NCBI GenBank assembly: GCA_015501605.1
Contig: JADNRZ010000011.1
Coordinates: 620,001 to 684,000 of the forward strand
DNA: 64,000 nucleotides
Source: Panaeolus papilionaceus
Taxonomy: Eukaryota > Basidiomycota > Agaricomycetes > Agaricales
Direction: 5' to 3'
In this document: positions 35,975-47,292 of the stretch, one piece after another
How positions within the stretch are numbered: the stretch's first letter is position 1
Layout: the number at the start of each line of letters is the position of its first letter
Made by a program: the position numbers and the translations under genes
Notes under the pieces: model-generated
Databases searched by the model: none
Told to the model about the DNA's origin: nothing
What the model saw: the letters and a program-made list of their open reading frames with translations, nothing else

Positions 35975-36865
35975 AGCATTATTTTGAATGCTCTCTATTG
36001 CCAGAAATATCCTTATCTATGATGTAGGGCTGAGAGGGGTACCTGTAAAAGAGGAAATATCGCAAAGATCAACTGCTATCATTCTCTAAACACCTGAATA
36101 TACATACCATATTGTAGCCATAGATAATCTGCTCATAACAAGCCCAATATCACTCAAAATAATGCAGAACTGAGGGAGTTACATCTAATTTATGCCAGAG
36201 TTAGATAGGGTGTTGTTTGATGAAATGTGGGCTACCTGCGGGAAAACATACTTTAATACACCTTGTTGCCTGCAGGTATGATGATTTCTGCCTTTTCCTC
36301 AATCAATATTGCTTTTCCACCTGGGGGTGGATGAAGTAAACGGTCTGATATGTTTCTGGTTGTATTCTGGTGTTCCCGCGGGCTTCAAAACAAGCCCTGG
36401 AGCGCCCAAAACGGTGCAGAATTGAGCATAATATCCTCAAAGCATGGATATCTTAGCTAAATGACAGCCGTTTTGAATGATTTGGGACTTGTTTCGGGCG
36501 GAATACTGGCAGGTACATGGTACCAGGTCATGAATGAAAGCTGGTGTACCCGCGGACTTCAAAACAGGTCCAAGAGCGCCTGAAACAGTGTAAAATCAAG
36601 CAGAAAATGCTTGAAATATTAGTATCTCTGCCAAATGTTGCTCGTTTTGGATGATTTTGGATTCATTTTGTAAAGACTACCCGCGGGTACATGGTACTGG
36701 GTCAGAATTTAATTGTAAACTTATTTCCCAACCTGCAGGAGTTAATTACTTCTGCTTATTTGCTGACAATGTTTGCAACACCCTTGGGTTATAGTTTGTT
36801 AATATCCACCTCTTCTGTGGAAATCTATGAATGGCATGCACCCAATTCCACAGAAAATCCACCAT

Positions 36866-37675
36866 TTCCGCGGAAGTTCAACAATTGACTCATTTCAATA
36901 TTGGAATGAATTTCCGATACCGCGGAACCTTTGCTCACGAATTAACAAGTCCACCATTTCCGCGGAAATTCACAAATCCACTCATTTGAAAATCTCCAAA
37001 TTCACCCATTTCCGCGGAAATTCAAGAATCCACCATTTCCAAATTCCCCATTTCCGCGGAAATCTACAAAATTGAATCACCATTTCCGCAGAAATTCAAA
37101 AATCCATGTATTTAAAAACCTCCAAATTCACCCATTTCCGCGGAAATTAACAAATCCATGCATTTGAAAATCTCCAAATTTACCTGTTTCCGCGGAAATT
37201 CAAGAATCCACCATTTTCAAAATTCCCCATTTCCGCGGAAATCCAAAATCCATGCATTGAAAATGTCTAAATTCACCCATTTCCGCGGAAATTCAAAAAA
37301 TCCATGCATTTAAAAATCTCTAAATTCCCCCATTTCTGCGGAAATTCAAAAATCCATGTATTTAAAATGTCTAAATTTGCCCATTTCCACGGAAATTCAA
37401 CAAATCCATTTATCAAATTCACCCATTTCCGCGGAAATATAAAAATCCCCCCATCCCTACCTGCCCATTCCCTTGTAAATTCATCTAATCCAACCTAATC
37501 CACTACAATAAACTCACCTCAAACCACCCCCCACCCCCCATTTCCGCGGAAATCTACCAATCCACCCTATTCCACTACTACCCACCCACCCCAATGTGCC
37601 CACTCCAACCTAATCCACTACAATAAACTCACCCCAAACCACCCCCCAACCTCCCCCCATTTCCGCGGAAATCTC
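36866..37675 (-). repeat. TTTCCGCGGAAA array, right arm of FB-3
   Basis: Mirror image of the array at 33647-34460. Confidence 0.85.
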
Positions 37676-37981
37676 CCAATCCACCCCAATCCACTACTAC
37701 CCACCCACCCCAACCTACCTGCTACCCCCCTCCCATTCCCTTGGAAAACTACCAATCCACCCATTCCAGCTCACCCGCCGCTCACTCGGAAATCCACCCT
37801 ACCCAACCCGCCCACCTACTAGTAATAATTAATTCACTTATATTCTATCTAATGAAATAACTATTTAGTGTAGTTACCCAAAATGTAGGAAATCCATGGC
37901 GGTCCATGGATCACACTCAGTCATTATGTTGTAGCTAGTCCATGGATCAACAAAGTCACTACATTGTAACTTCCCTACCTG

Positions 37982-38628
37982 GATATGTCGTTCAATACCT
38001 CTACCACATGCTACAAAGCATGTGAATGCATCTATAAATTAGTTTTGTCCAGTCATATTGTATATATAATACTACGTATGATAGTGTTGTCGAAATGTAA
38101 CCATTATTTTTTTCCACCTTGTCAAACCAATCTTATTTCTTGTGTTGAACACATATTGCGTGCTTGAAGTACACGACGCCAAATCCCAGAGCGACAGTGG
38201 CTGGTGTGGAGATCTCTACATGCAGCACTCGAAGGTATCCGAAAGGCAACTTACGCACAAGAAGGAAAAGAAGTACTCTTCAGCTTGCTACGATGCGCAC
38301 GTTTTGGATATCTGTATCTCAAGCAGTCGCAGTGTCCACCTTGATGAGGCAGCAACCTACGCGGTTAACAGTGACAATGACTCAAAAAGTGATTACCATA
38401 TGTAAATTTCTTCCCGTTCTTCAAGATCGTTAGGGTGACATTATGCCAGTATGGAGCCTGGAAGCATCCACCAGCCCAGAAACTATGGGTTGGCAACACT
38501 CGACTACTTTTGATGAGGAGTTAGCATGTTTTGATCTTCTTGATCTCGATACTGGGGGTGAGGATGTTGGTGTGGATGTTGATGATCGTATGGGGGAATG
38601 CTTCATTGGTCATTGAGTCTGTATATTC
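37982..38628. repeat. F-box copy 4 upstream flank, middle piece
   Basis: Matches 6050-6696 with only a few differences (for example GCACCACCAGCCC-type changes near 38468) and resumes exactly where FB-3 interrupted the flank. It includes a second copy of the 57-codon small ORF (38443-38616). Confidence 0.88.
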
Positions 38629-38640
38629 CACTGTAAAACC
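38629..38640 (+). repeat. Left TIR of CACTA element
   Basis: CACTGTAAAACC next to target duplication TTC; inverted partner at 55144-55155 (CACTGTAAGACC). Confidence 0.85.
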
Positions 38641-39071
38641 ACAGAGGCCGTGAAACCTGACCCATAGGGTTTTAGCGAGAGGAAGAATGACCATTGGGGT
38701 CGTCGTTTCCGCTGTAGGGAACCAGGGTGATAATACATAGAGAGAATTATCACCCTGTTCGATAGCGTAAAGTGTTATGTCAGCGCAGCGGGCTGAATTT
38801 ATGGATACGGGGTCGCATTTTGCGCCTCACTACTTCAGGAGAGAACACAAGGTGTGTCGTTTAAGAATAGAGTCATGACGTCGACCATACAAGAGGAATT
38901 ATTGTACTAGCACTTGTCACCAGATTTGAAAACATGTATGAGCCAATATTGAGCAAAATCAACGCATTTAATTATTGTACAGAGAAAAATATGATCAAGT
39001 GTAACAAGCCTAAACTAGATAATTGACAGTACCACCCACCGAAAACACTAATCTGCCAAGAACACCAGGTG
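38641..39071. other. CACTA left subterminal region, noncoding
   Basis: Between the TIR and the tnp2 stop codon. It has a GGTGATAAT..ATTATCACC inverted pair at about 38728-38756, but no gene. Confidence 0.5.
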
Positions 39072-42000
39072 CTAAGCAAGGCAGGAACCAACAGACGAAG
39101 TGCGATCTACGATGTACCATGTCTTACTTGGACTGTGATAAACCCTGCCAAGAACACACTGGATTCTGCTTAGATCAATAACTTCGTCGGCCCGGACGCC
39201 GACATTAGCATCTTTGAAGGTAAATGTGTCGAGATCAGCATTGTGGCAAACATCGATTTGTTTGATAAGAGCGAGTGCCAAGGTGTGTGGGGGCTCTGGT
39301 GCGTCGGGGATGTCAACAACAAAGACGCTTAAAAGCCATCCAAAAAAAGATTCTTCCACCATTACCTCCGGTCGTCGAGGGTAGTTGGCATTCTCATCAA
39401 TGTCGCAATTATACTATAGATAAACTCCTATTAGATTTTGTTCATGAAATTTTGAGAGGGGGAGAATAGCTTACCCGAACAAATGTGTTATCCCGCGTGT
39501 CCTCCTGCGCTTTGAACAACTCCTGTGTGCGAATTATGTCGCCCAAGTCAAGCATAACAACTCTCCCAAATTGAAGTACCTTGCCAGCCAACGGAAACCT
39601 GGCCTTGATTTCTGCCAACTGGAGGCACCACCGTGTGGATAGGTGAACTTGTATTTTGTGAATTTGCGCGGAAGTCAAAACATCTGGTCCCAAAGGGGGT
39701 GTAAGCTTGAAGTTCTGGTCTGTAGATGATTAATCAGCATGTTCAAGTTTGGAGTACGAACACAAAGAGGGAAGACAAACATACAGTCTTCATAATCAAT
39801 GATCAATCCATTTTCCAGTTTGTCAGGATCCAAGTTAAGCTCGTCCTCTGCATTGTACATGAGCCGTATTTGATCAAGTTGAGCTGTTGCCGTGACAAAG
39901 TTCAAAATGGACGTGTAGGGATGTCGGCGACTCCTGATGGCTTGGAGCAGGTCATTGCAATGACGCTCCATCGGATACGCCCAATAAACCCAGACAGGAC
40001 CACAGGCTCTGATCCCATTGGCAATGTGAAGCAAGGCATGAATGGTGAGGGGACAGCACGAGAGACGTTGGGGGTCGTGCATGTAGTATAGGCTGAAAGG
40101 GATTAGATTTAGTTAGTAGTAGGTACAGATAACACACTGGGACTCACGTTTCATATTCTTGGACCCATTTCCTAAATCCAACTTCAACTTCATCAAGGTC
40201 TTCGGGAGACATGTCAATTGCAAGACAAAGCCTGATGAGTCGGACCAGAAGTAGAAAATGACTGTAGTAGGCGACCTCTTCAAAAGCATCTTGTAAGAGC
40301 ACTGGGGCGATATAGAGCGTCCAGTTAGAGTACATTTCGGCGGTTAGCATGACACCCTTCTTCGCAATGTTGGGCACAACTGTGCTGAAGACCAATGGAA
40401 TCGTTCTCCCAGCTGCAAGAGTATCAGATCCGATCTTGTTCCAAGTTTTGCTGTCGATGCGGTACGGTTGCCCAGTATGAGATACGGCTCTCTCATTGAA
40501 CTGCCCTGTCCAGAGTTGAATGAGGTTCTTGAGTGTGTTCTCCCAGATGAGGTGCATGAAGTCGTAGGGAAATGAATTAGGGAAGGAGAGCGATGAGAGA
40601 CAGGACAGGTGAGGAACACCCTTGATACCATACTTCTTGGCGAGGGTCTTTGAAGCTGCTTGCGTTGTTGCCATCTGAACTTGAGTTGCCTGGTGTAAAA
40701 ATGCTGTGTGGGTGCGAAGGGGAAGAGCAGCAGGGTCATAAGCGATAGGTTGAACTTGAACACCATTCTTTGTGAGGTTGAGGTGGGAGAGAGGAACATA
40801 GTAAGTGCGTTGAAAGCCTGAGCCTTGCTGGTTACCCGCGCCAGTGCGCACAGCGACCCCAGCGATGTCACACCACTGGCAGGGATGTAAGCCGTTATGT
40901 CCCTTCATACGCATCACAAGAGAGACGGCAGGAATATCGCCAAATACGAGGATTAGGAAAGCACGAAGAAGAAAAAACTCATGTCTAACACCATCATAAG
41001 CCTCCATGCCCAGTTCAAGTTTGACGAGTTCCTCAACGAGCATAACACAAAATGAATCCCAATCCTTTGGCTTGGAAGGGCCAGGTATCGTACCGATGTT
41101 GATGCAATTCTTCTTCTGGAAGCGAATCGTTGGTGGTAGGTTGTAGTTGAAGAGTATGACAGGCCAACAAGTCTTGTCACGGCGAATAAAGGGAGTGAAA
41201 CCATCCATGGAGAGACCCAAGGCAATGTCGCGATGATCTGAAAAAAATTTGGTGGGTGGATTGGAATCTGGGATGTCGCGAGAAAGCAAGGATTGGTAGA
41301 GGGAGCCACTGAAGACGTTGATGAGCTCCGAACCCACATCCCTCCGAATTTCGCATTTTCGGTATTTTACTGTTCCTCCTTCATTCCCCGACTGCACGGT
41401 GCCTTCCCTATTCGTTTATTTTGTTTATTTTTCATTCTATTTTCGATTCCTTGAAACGCTTTGGCGCTTACTTTGCTTAAATCCTTTCCTTTCTTATTGT
41501 TTTCATTCGTATTTCCTTTTTAGTTTACCTTCGTAGTAGCACCACTGCACCTCATGTACTTTATTTACTGTACACTATTTCCACCACAGAATAGACAAGT
41601 TTTCACCTCGGTTTCGCCCCAGTTCGTCGTCTTCGTCCCTCGTCGTCTTCGTATTTCGTATTTCGTCATTCTGTGTGCATTCGGCACCACCCTTCCTCTC
41701 GTTTCCCACATTTTCCCTTAGCACTTGCAGACCCCACGACCTTGCAACGTCGCGTTTACTCACCCATCGTCACACCACCCTCATATCATCACACATCATA
41801 CTTTATTATATTTCATTTCATATCTAGACTTACCATAACGCACACATCAACGTCATCGAATAAGTCGGCATTAGGTTGGTACTGTGAACGATATGACATA
41901 TTATTGGCGGTGGTTGGGTTTGCGAGCATGGCTTTGAGACAAGGGATGAGTGGAATGTACTCAAAGAACTTGCGAGGCTTGCTGTTCTGTTTGAAGCGGG

Positions 42001-43267
42001 ATTGACCACAGAATGGGCAGCTTTGAAAATCGGTGTATGCCCCAACAAAGCACATGCAGCTGTTGACGCAGCAGCTGTACCTGACACCTTTAAAACCAGA
42101 CAACGACTTGATGTGCTTCCGAGTCGTCTTCAGTGATTCCTGGACAGTGTTCGGAAATGCCTTGAAGAGTCGATTGTAGGTACGCTCTGTGAGATGTGAT
42201 TCCACTTTGAGCATGTATAGGCGGACGAGCGCGAGGTCATATTCATCTGAAAAATTTCCATGAGATTTGGATCTGCGTTAATGAATATGCTCTAACTAAC
42301 CTAGAACAGCTGCAACTGCAGCTTCCTGTGCAAAGGCTTCACAAAGAGCAGTGTCCGCCAATGCTGCATTGAGTGCATCTCTGTCCCATTCTTCCACATC
42401 CTCATCCATATGATCGTCAACTTGCTCCTCTCCTCCTTGCACCTCGTTGTTGTCTTCGTTGTCCTGGTCCTCCTGGTCCTGGTCGTTGTCTTCATCTTCG
42501 GCTTCGCTGTCGTCTTCATTGTCGTCTTCATCATCCTCTTCATCGTCGTCTTCATCACCACTGTCTTCGCACTCATCATCCTCATCAAGGTTTCCCTCAG
42601 CAGCACTGGACCTCAACTCTCCAGAGCGACCAGTCCTAACGCCATGCCCCTCCTCCCCCTCCTCCCCCTCCTCCTCCTCCTTGCTGTCATGGTGCATAGA
42701 CCAAGGATCCTGAGCCCATCGTAATTGGGACGACCTGAGAAGCCGCCTGGCTGCAGCCTCTGCCGAAAAAACACTGCTGTAGCCAGAGCTTGTCGTTTCA
42801 GGCGCTGGTTCTGGGGCTTGAATGCCATTCATGGAAGCATCGTCAGGGAGCGTAGAGAGATCGTTGTTGGGGAGCATAGAGAGGTCATTGTTGGGGTTGT
42901 TGGGGGGCATAGAGAGATCACGGTCAACATGGAAGGTGTTCTCAGCAGCTATGGGCTGCTCCTGGCTTGTATCAAGTGAACTCGCATAATTGGTGTAGAA
43001 TGCAGCGGTGATCTGGTTGACTTCAACAACAATTCTCATCCTGTTGTTAACTGTCCCCTGAAGATGTCGGAGTGCTGTTCCACAGGCAACCGTTTTGCGA
43101 CATCCACAAGGACACTGCTTTCTGCCTCTATAGTTGAGAGCAGCGGGCAGCACTGGTTCTGGGACATCAGATGGTAAATGGCCCACGGTTGCAAGTCGTC
43201 TGGGAGGCATAAAAATAGGCGTTGGAGAGCGGGTTGAAACTGGATGAAATGTGGCAAGGGAACACAT
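39072..43267 (-). CDS. tnp2-type CACTA transposase
   Basis: Exons run from 43267 (or the ATG at 43210, MPPRRLATVGHL) through 42302, 42246-41834, 41325-40150, 40082-39785, about 39720-39475 and 39412-39072. The N-terminal part has a Cys cluster (KQCPCGCRKTVAC) and a long acidic D/E tract (residues about 210-280). A zinc-binding segment follows (CCVNSCMCFVG, CPFCGQSRF). The tnp2 core includes HRDIALGLSMDGFTPF, WPVILFNYNLPPTIRF, IPGPSKPKDWDSF and HNGLHPCQWCDI, then FPYDFMHLIWENTLKNLI. The C-terminus shows YPMERHCNDLLQAIRSRRHPY. All parts are open, so this may be an active transposase if the 531 bp insertion at 41319 is spliced. It reads toward the left TIR. Confidence 0.85.
41319..41849 (-). mobile_element. 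531 bp introner-like element, copy 2
   Basis: Flanked by ACGT at 41315-41318 and 41850-41853. It lies in sense with the minus-strand transposase; read on that strand it is nearly identical to 25544-26074. Setting aside the element plus one ACGT joins the frame as LFDDVFSGSLYQS. Splicing from its GTAAGT (near 41833) to its GGAG (near 41326) would add nine codons in frame, exactly as for copy 1. Confidence 0.82.
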
Positions 43268-44785
43268 TTTATAGGGATGGAATGGGATCTATATTTAAAA
43301 CAGTGTCGGCACGATAGGGGAAGTACCCACAAAAGTCGAGTAGACTCACATAAAGGTCGAGTAGAATTGCTGTATGGGTAAAAGCTCAGTCCATCTTCGA
43401 CAATACTACAGCTGGCTTGAGGGGCAGGCAACCCATAAAGATGACATTTTGGATACAATCTTTCTCCGTGTATGACTGTTTATGATGTCGTCTATCCGGA
43501 AAATGTAAGGAAGAGTAGCTCAGAAGACTCTGGAAAACACGCTCTAACTCACCAAAGGATACTTGAAGGAGTAATACAGCTCAGAGCGTCAATCACAGCC
43601 CCCTCGACATGTTATGGGTGATACGAAATCATCTCCAAGATGATCCCTTGTCATTGCAACCTTGCATACCACTGATACTGTAGAGACCCTCTTTAGCAGG
43701 TGCCAGGCGTTAGATTATACAAAATCATCCCCAAGGTAATCCCGCATAATTTTACCTTGCACACAGGCATGGAGAATGACCTCTTCACGAGAACAGGGTG
43801 ATGCGAAATCATTCCCAAGATAATCCCCCACAATTCAACCCAGTGAAAACTGTGCATAAAAGAACTCTCCAGCAGGCCTTGGGCAATACGGAATCATCCC
43901 AAAAATGATCCGTCAGTAAGTTGAATACAGGAGCAAGTTGAACAAGGACAACCGATACGAAATCAGGTTGTATTAGTTGGAGACACAGATATAGAGGAAT
44001 TTGCATCTGACATGAAGTCAAGTTGCAGAAAGAAAGAGAACCAACACGAAGTCAAGTCCCAGAGGTAAATGAACACAAAAAATGGTGATAAATGGGAGCC
44101 CGAGGATTGCATAGGTGGACGTCTGTGTTCAAGAGTAACACTATTCTTAGACAACGGAGCAAGACATTGATCAGATCAATCGTTCACGTGACTGGAACGG
44201 AAACAAACATGGACAATTGTTGAACGACAGTGACACTGACAGCTGACCATCTTGACTCCACCATCAACACCGACAACGACCCCCTCCCCCTTCAACGACG
44301 TCGATCAACTTTGGTGAGCTAGGAATGTCTCTACCACACCTGCATTCTACTGGGTTGGCTTTGTGCCTCCCACTTTTTTTCTTCATGGGGAATGATTTCG
44401 TATCACATCTTTTCTATGATATGTACTATGGGTTGATTTCGCATCGCCCAGAGGGATTGATTTCGCATCGTCCTCCTGACTACGTGTCTTTGATACATCC
44501 TCTTGGCAGTGTGCGGTACCAGATGGATATTATGGTGGACTGCGTGTCTACCAGATCCTATGTGTTTTTTTGGCTGGTCTTCCCTGCGTCTGGCTAGAGA
44601 CAGCTGCTGCTCTTCAGCTGATGAGCGTTTCTTGTATTGCGGACGCCCTGGATATGGTGCTCTACCAAAGATCATATTCACTCACCCCGCACAATCAGTC
44701 AATCTAGAATACCTGGTGCGCTCTCATCGTCCTCATCTACATGTTCCAAGAATGCTAAAATACATTTGACATAGATTTCTCAACA
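43268..44785. promoter_or_regulatory. Divergent intergenic region with GTGATACGAAATCAT-type repeats
   Basis: Lies between the minus-strand transposase and the plus-strand gene at 44786. Motif copies: GTGATACGAAATCAT (43619), TTATACAAAATCATC (43715), GTGATGCGAAATCAT (43799), CAATACGGAATCATC (43884), CGATACGAAATCAG (43951). Inverted copies lie at about 44390-44405 (ATGATTTCGTATCAC), 44434-44449 and 44456-44471. Forward copies are usually followed by CCCAAGATRATCCC. They could be transposase- or regulator-binding sites for both genes; the motif is seen, the role is inferred. Confidence 0.5.
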
Positions 44786-47105
44786 ATGTCAAGCTACCCA
44801 ATGAAGCAATATCAAACTGACAACATACTCGCTGCTCGCAACCCAAGCCGTAAGGACATCATTGTATTATTCTTAAAATAGCCTTACTCAACTAATTTTA
44901 GGACCTCTAAGCGCTCTGGATGGTCGTGTGGCAGCCTACTTGCAGCATCACAGAACACATTATGTGGTCACCACACCCAACCAGAATTTTGTTCCACTCC
45001 CGCCCATTGGATTTTGCCATGTTCGCCTCCGTGCCAACTTATGCTATGGTCTTGAGGATCATTGTCAATGGCCACAATTCCTTGCTCCCAAATATGCTCA
45101 TCTTCCGACTATTCCCAAACGTCCTACCAGCGACCAAGACCCTCTCGCCATTTTGTGGTGGGACCCTTCAATGCACAATTTTGTCCCATCCCTTACTGGC
45201 ATTGTCACTGGTCTGGGAAGTCTGGTTGGAACAAAGTTAGAGCTACTCAGGGTTAGACAAGACTCCCTCATCGCCGCCATCTCTACCTACACCACCTCAT
45301 CACTGAAGCCAAGCGATTTTGCTACTGAGTCGGCATACATGCTGCAGAACAGAATCACCAATGCATTCATCCGCTTATCTTCTCTCAAGACCTTGTTTAC
45401 CGAAATGGTATTCAACATCACAGAGTTCCAACGTCATTGCTTACATCTAGAAGGGTTCCTTCACTACTCAACGACATATCACCCTCGATTGGACAGTGTC
45501 TATCGCAATTCGCAGGAAGTCAACAACCTTGTTGGCGCTTTCACAATGGATGCAGAATCGGCTCAGCGTCTTTTCCATGCTGGCGTACCCGTCTGGTACG
45601 TTGAAGAATGGGATGGTGCACCTTTAATTCGCAACGTCCTTTCGCTTGTGGATATGACGATGCCCGGTCGCACTCTTTCAATGATAGATCATGACCCACC
45701 CTTTCCAAATATCTACGAGGGCGACATGGTTGGTGAAGGTCGCTATGCTGCCATATATCTCTTTGCACTCGGCCACCTCACGAGTCAAAACCCTTTTGAA
45801 AGGCGTCCAAGTAAGTACCTGTTCCATATTGAATGCCCATTTTTCACTAATCTCACCTATCTTAGCTGTAAATTGGTCATCAATCCCTCAATCTTCAAAT
45901 ATGAATTTCATCCAAGGTCTCTCTGAGAGCGGTGCATCTCGTCGTGGTGGACCCTCTCATCCGTCTTCACAACAACATCCAGTGGGTATGTATGAGCGGA
46001 GTCTATCAATACACTGGTGCTAACCCAAAAATCCTTGCTCAGCATCTTTCAGCGCCCAAACGTCAAACTGGAATAGACACGGGCGACCACCTGCTGATCC
46101 AAATGGTAACTCGTTCATCTTATTTTTGATTAAATATAATTAGTAACCTCCCCCCCCCCTTTTTTTTTTTACATAGCAAACATGCGACTTTCAGGTCGCA
46201 ATCCATTTGAGCCTGTTGACAGCACTTACAGCCCATATGGAATTCCTGCATGGGTTGACGCAGTTCGATCTGTTGCCTATTCTAGGTCAACAATTGCGGA
46301 TATCGAGAACTGCGACTCGCGATATGTGCTTCCTGACCCAAAGCTTTTCCTTGGCTCCAAAAATATGCACGCCTACATTACAACCTGGCTTCAAATTCGG
46401 ATGATCTGGGAAGGATTTATTGGTACAGATGGGGGTGCGCTCAGCTCACAAGAATGGAGGGAGCTTTTGAATCTCGACCTCAGTAAGCCTCTGACTGGTC
46501 ATAGTCATACCGCACAACGTCGTCGCAAGCTCTACAACAAACTTGTATACAACGACACAACTCCTTTTGCAACTGGTGTTCAAGTCCAGTTGTTAGGCGC
46601 CAGATCACCTAGCTGGGAAGGTGTAACATATCCAGCCAGCCAACCAGTACCCGTCAAGATTGTCCAGCAAATCCTCTGGTCCCTTTACAAGTTGAACTTC
46701 CACTTAGAGTTCATTGCGTTAGATCACCGCCTCACATCTGAACTCCACCCTGATCGTGCACGCCGGACTGACAAACAACTATTTGACCGAGAGTCAGCTA
46801 TACAACGGTGCTTCTCACCAGGTATCTTCAAGATCGTCATCCACCCATCCTGCAATGTAGGACTTGCCGCCAATAGTCTAGAAGAGCGGTTGGAGTATCT
46901 CATTAATGCTGCCAAAGTCATGAAATCTTGGCCCGGTTGCCCCGAATTAGTCAGTCAGCTTTCTACTCGACGTCAGCCTAGCTCTATCGGCAACACAAGG
47001 GGATCGCAATTCAAAAGCGCAATCGCACAATTCTACTGTCAACAATTCTGGAATCAATTTGGACGTGCCCCTCAAGTCCCTCATCGGTTATTCCTTCCAC
47101 AGTAG
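44786..47105 (+). CDS. CACTA companion protein, family of unknown function
   Basis: Five exons: 44786-44849, 44902-45810, about 45866-45987, about 46043-46104 and about 46179-47105. The product is about 690 residues. It starts MSSYPMKQYQTDNIL. The middle has FHAGVPVWYVEEWDGAPLIR, and after a variable linker the C-terminal half contains FEPVDSTYSPYGIPAWVDAV, PDPKLFLGSKNMHAYITTWL, WRELLNLDLSKPL and ILWSLYKLNFHLEFIALDHR. I recall proteins of this layout as recurrent in agaric genomes beside transposons; no biochemical function is known to me. All exons are open. The intron at about 46105-46178 holds a C-run next to a T-run. It is likely mobilised with the element, and could be an accessory transposition factor or cargo. 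Confidence 0.7.
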
Positions 47106-47292
47106 ATGAAAACCTTCTTGCAGACGACAATTATTTATTGAGGTGTGTATCTACTAGTTTCTAATATTATAATAATACTAACAATAATCAAAAGATCACA
47201 GTCATATTTATACCTCCATTTCCCATTATGCTAACGTTGGAGGTTGTTTTCTTGAACAAATGTGAGTATGAGATCCTGGGTGCTAAAACAAG

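Larger units (their letters stand above)
33341..37981. mobile_element. Foldback element FB-3 (4.6 kb) with TTTCCGCGGAAA arrays
   Basis: The arms 33341-35350 and 35975-37981 are inverted copies of about 2 kb around a 0.6 kb loop. GATATGT is present at 33334-33340 and 37982-37988, while the uninterrupted flank at F-box copy 1 has it once (6050-6056), which fixes the insertion to the base. Each arm holds 10-11 copies of TTTCCGCGGAAA plus variants, then a part with ACCATGTACC/GGTACATGGT and CCCGCGGG motifs. No protein is encoded; mirrored open frames reflect the palindrome. The tips are TAAGGTAATTACAATG and TAGGGAAGTTACAATG. Superfamily not determined. Confidence 0.88.

Noticed and set aside
34247..37075. 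Open frames with repeated HFRGN peptide units in FB-3
   Set aside because: The peptide repeats are simple translations of the TTTCCGCGGAAA array on both arms, not a real protein.
33647..37675. Array of regularly spaced repeats as a CRISPR-like locus
   Set aside because: Eukaryotic context, a palindromic 12-mer with similar rather than unique spacers, and a mirrored arrangement in a transposon.
42373..42724. Several plus-strand open frames rich in Ser, Leu or Val
   Set aside because: They are antisense readings of the acidic GAT/GAA-rich tract in the tnp2 transposase; low complexity only.
46150..46174. C-run followed by T-run
   Set aside because: Lies within an intron of the companion gene and may be a sequencing-prone homopolymer; no further meaning seen.
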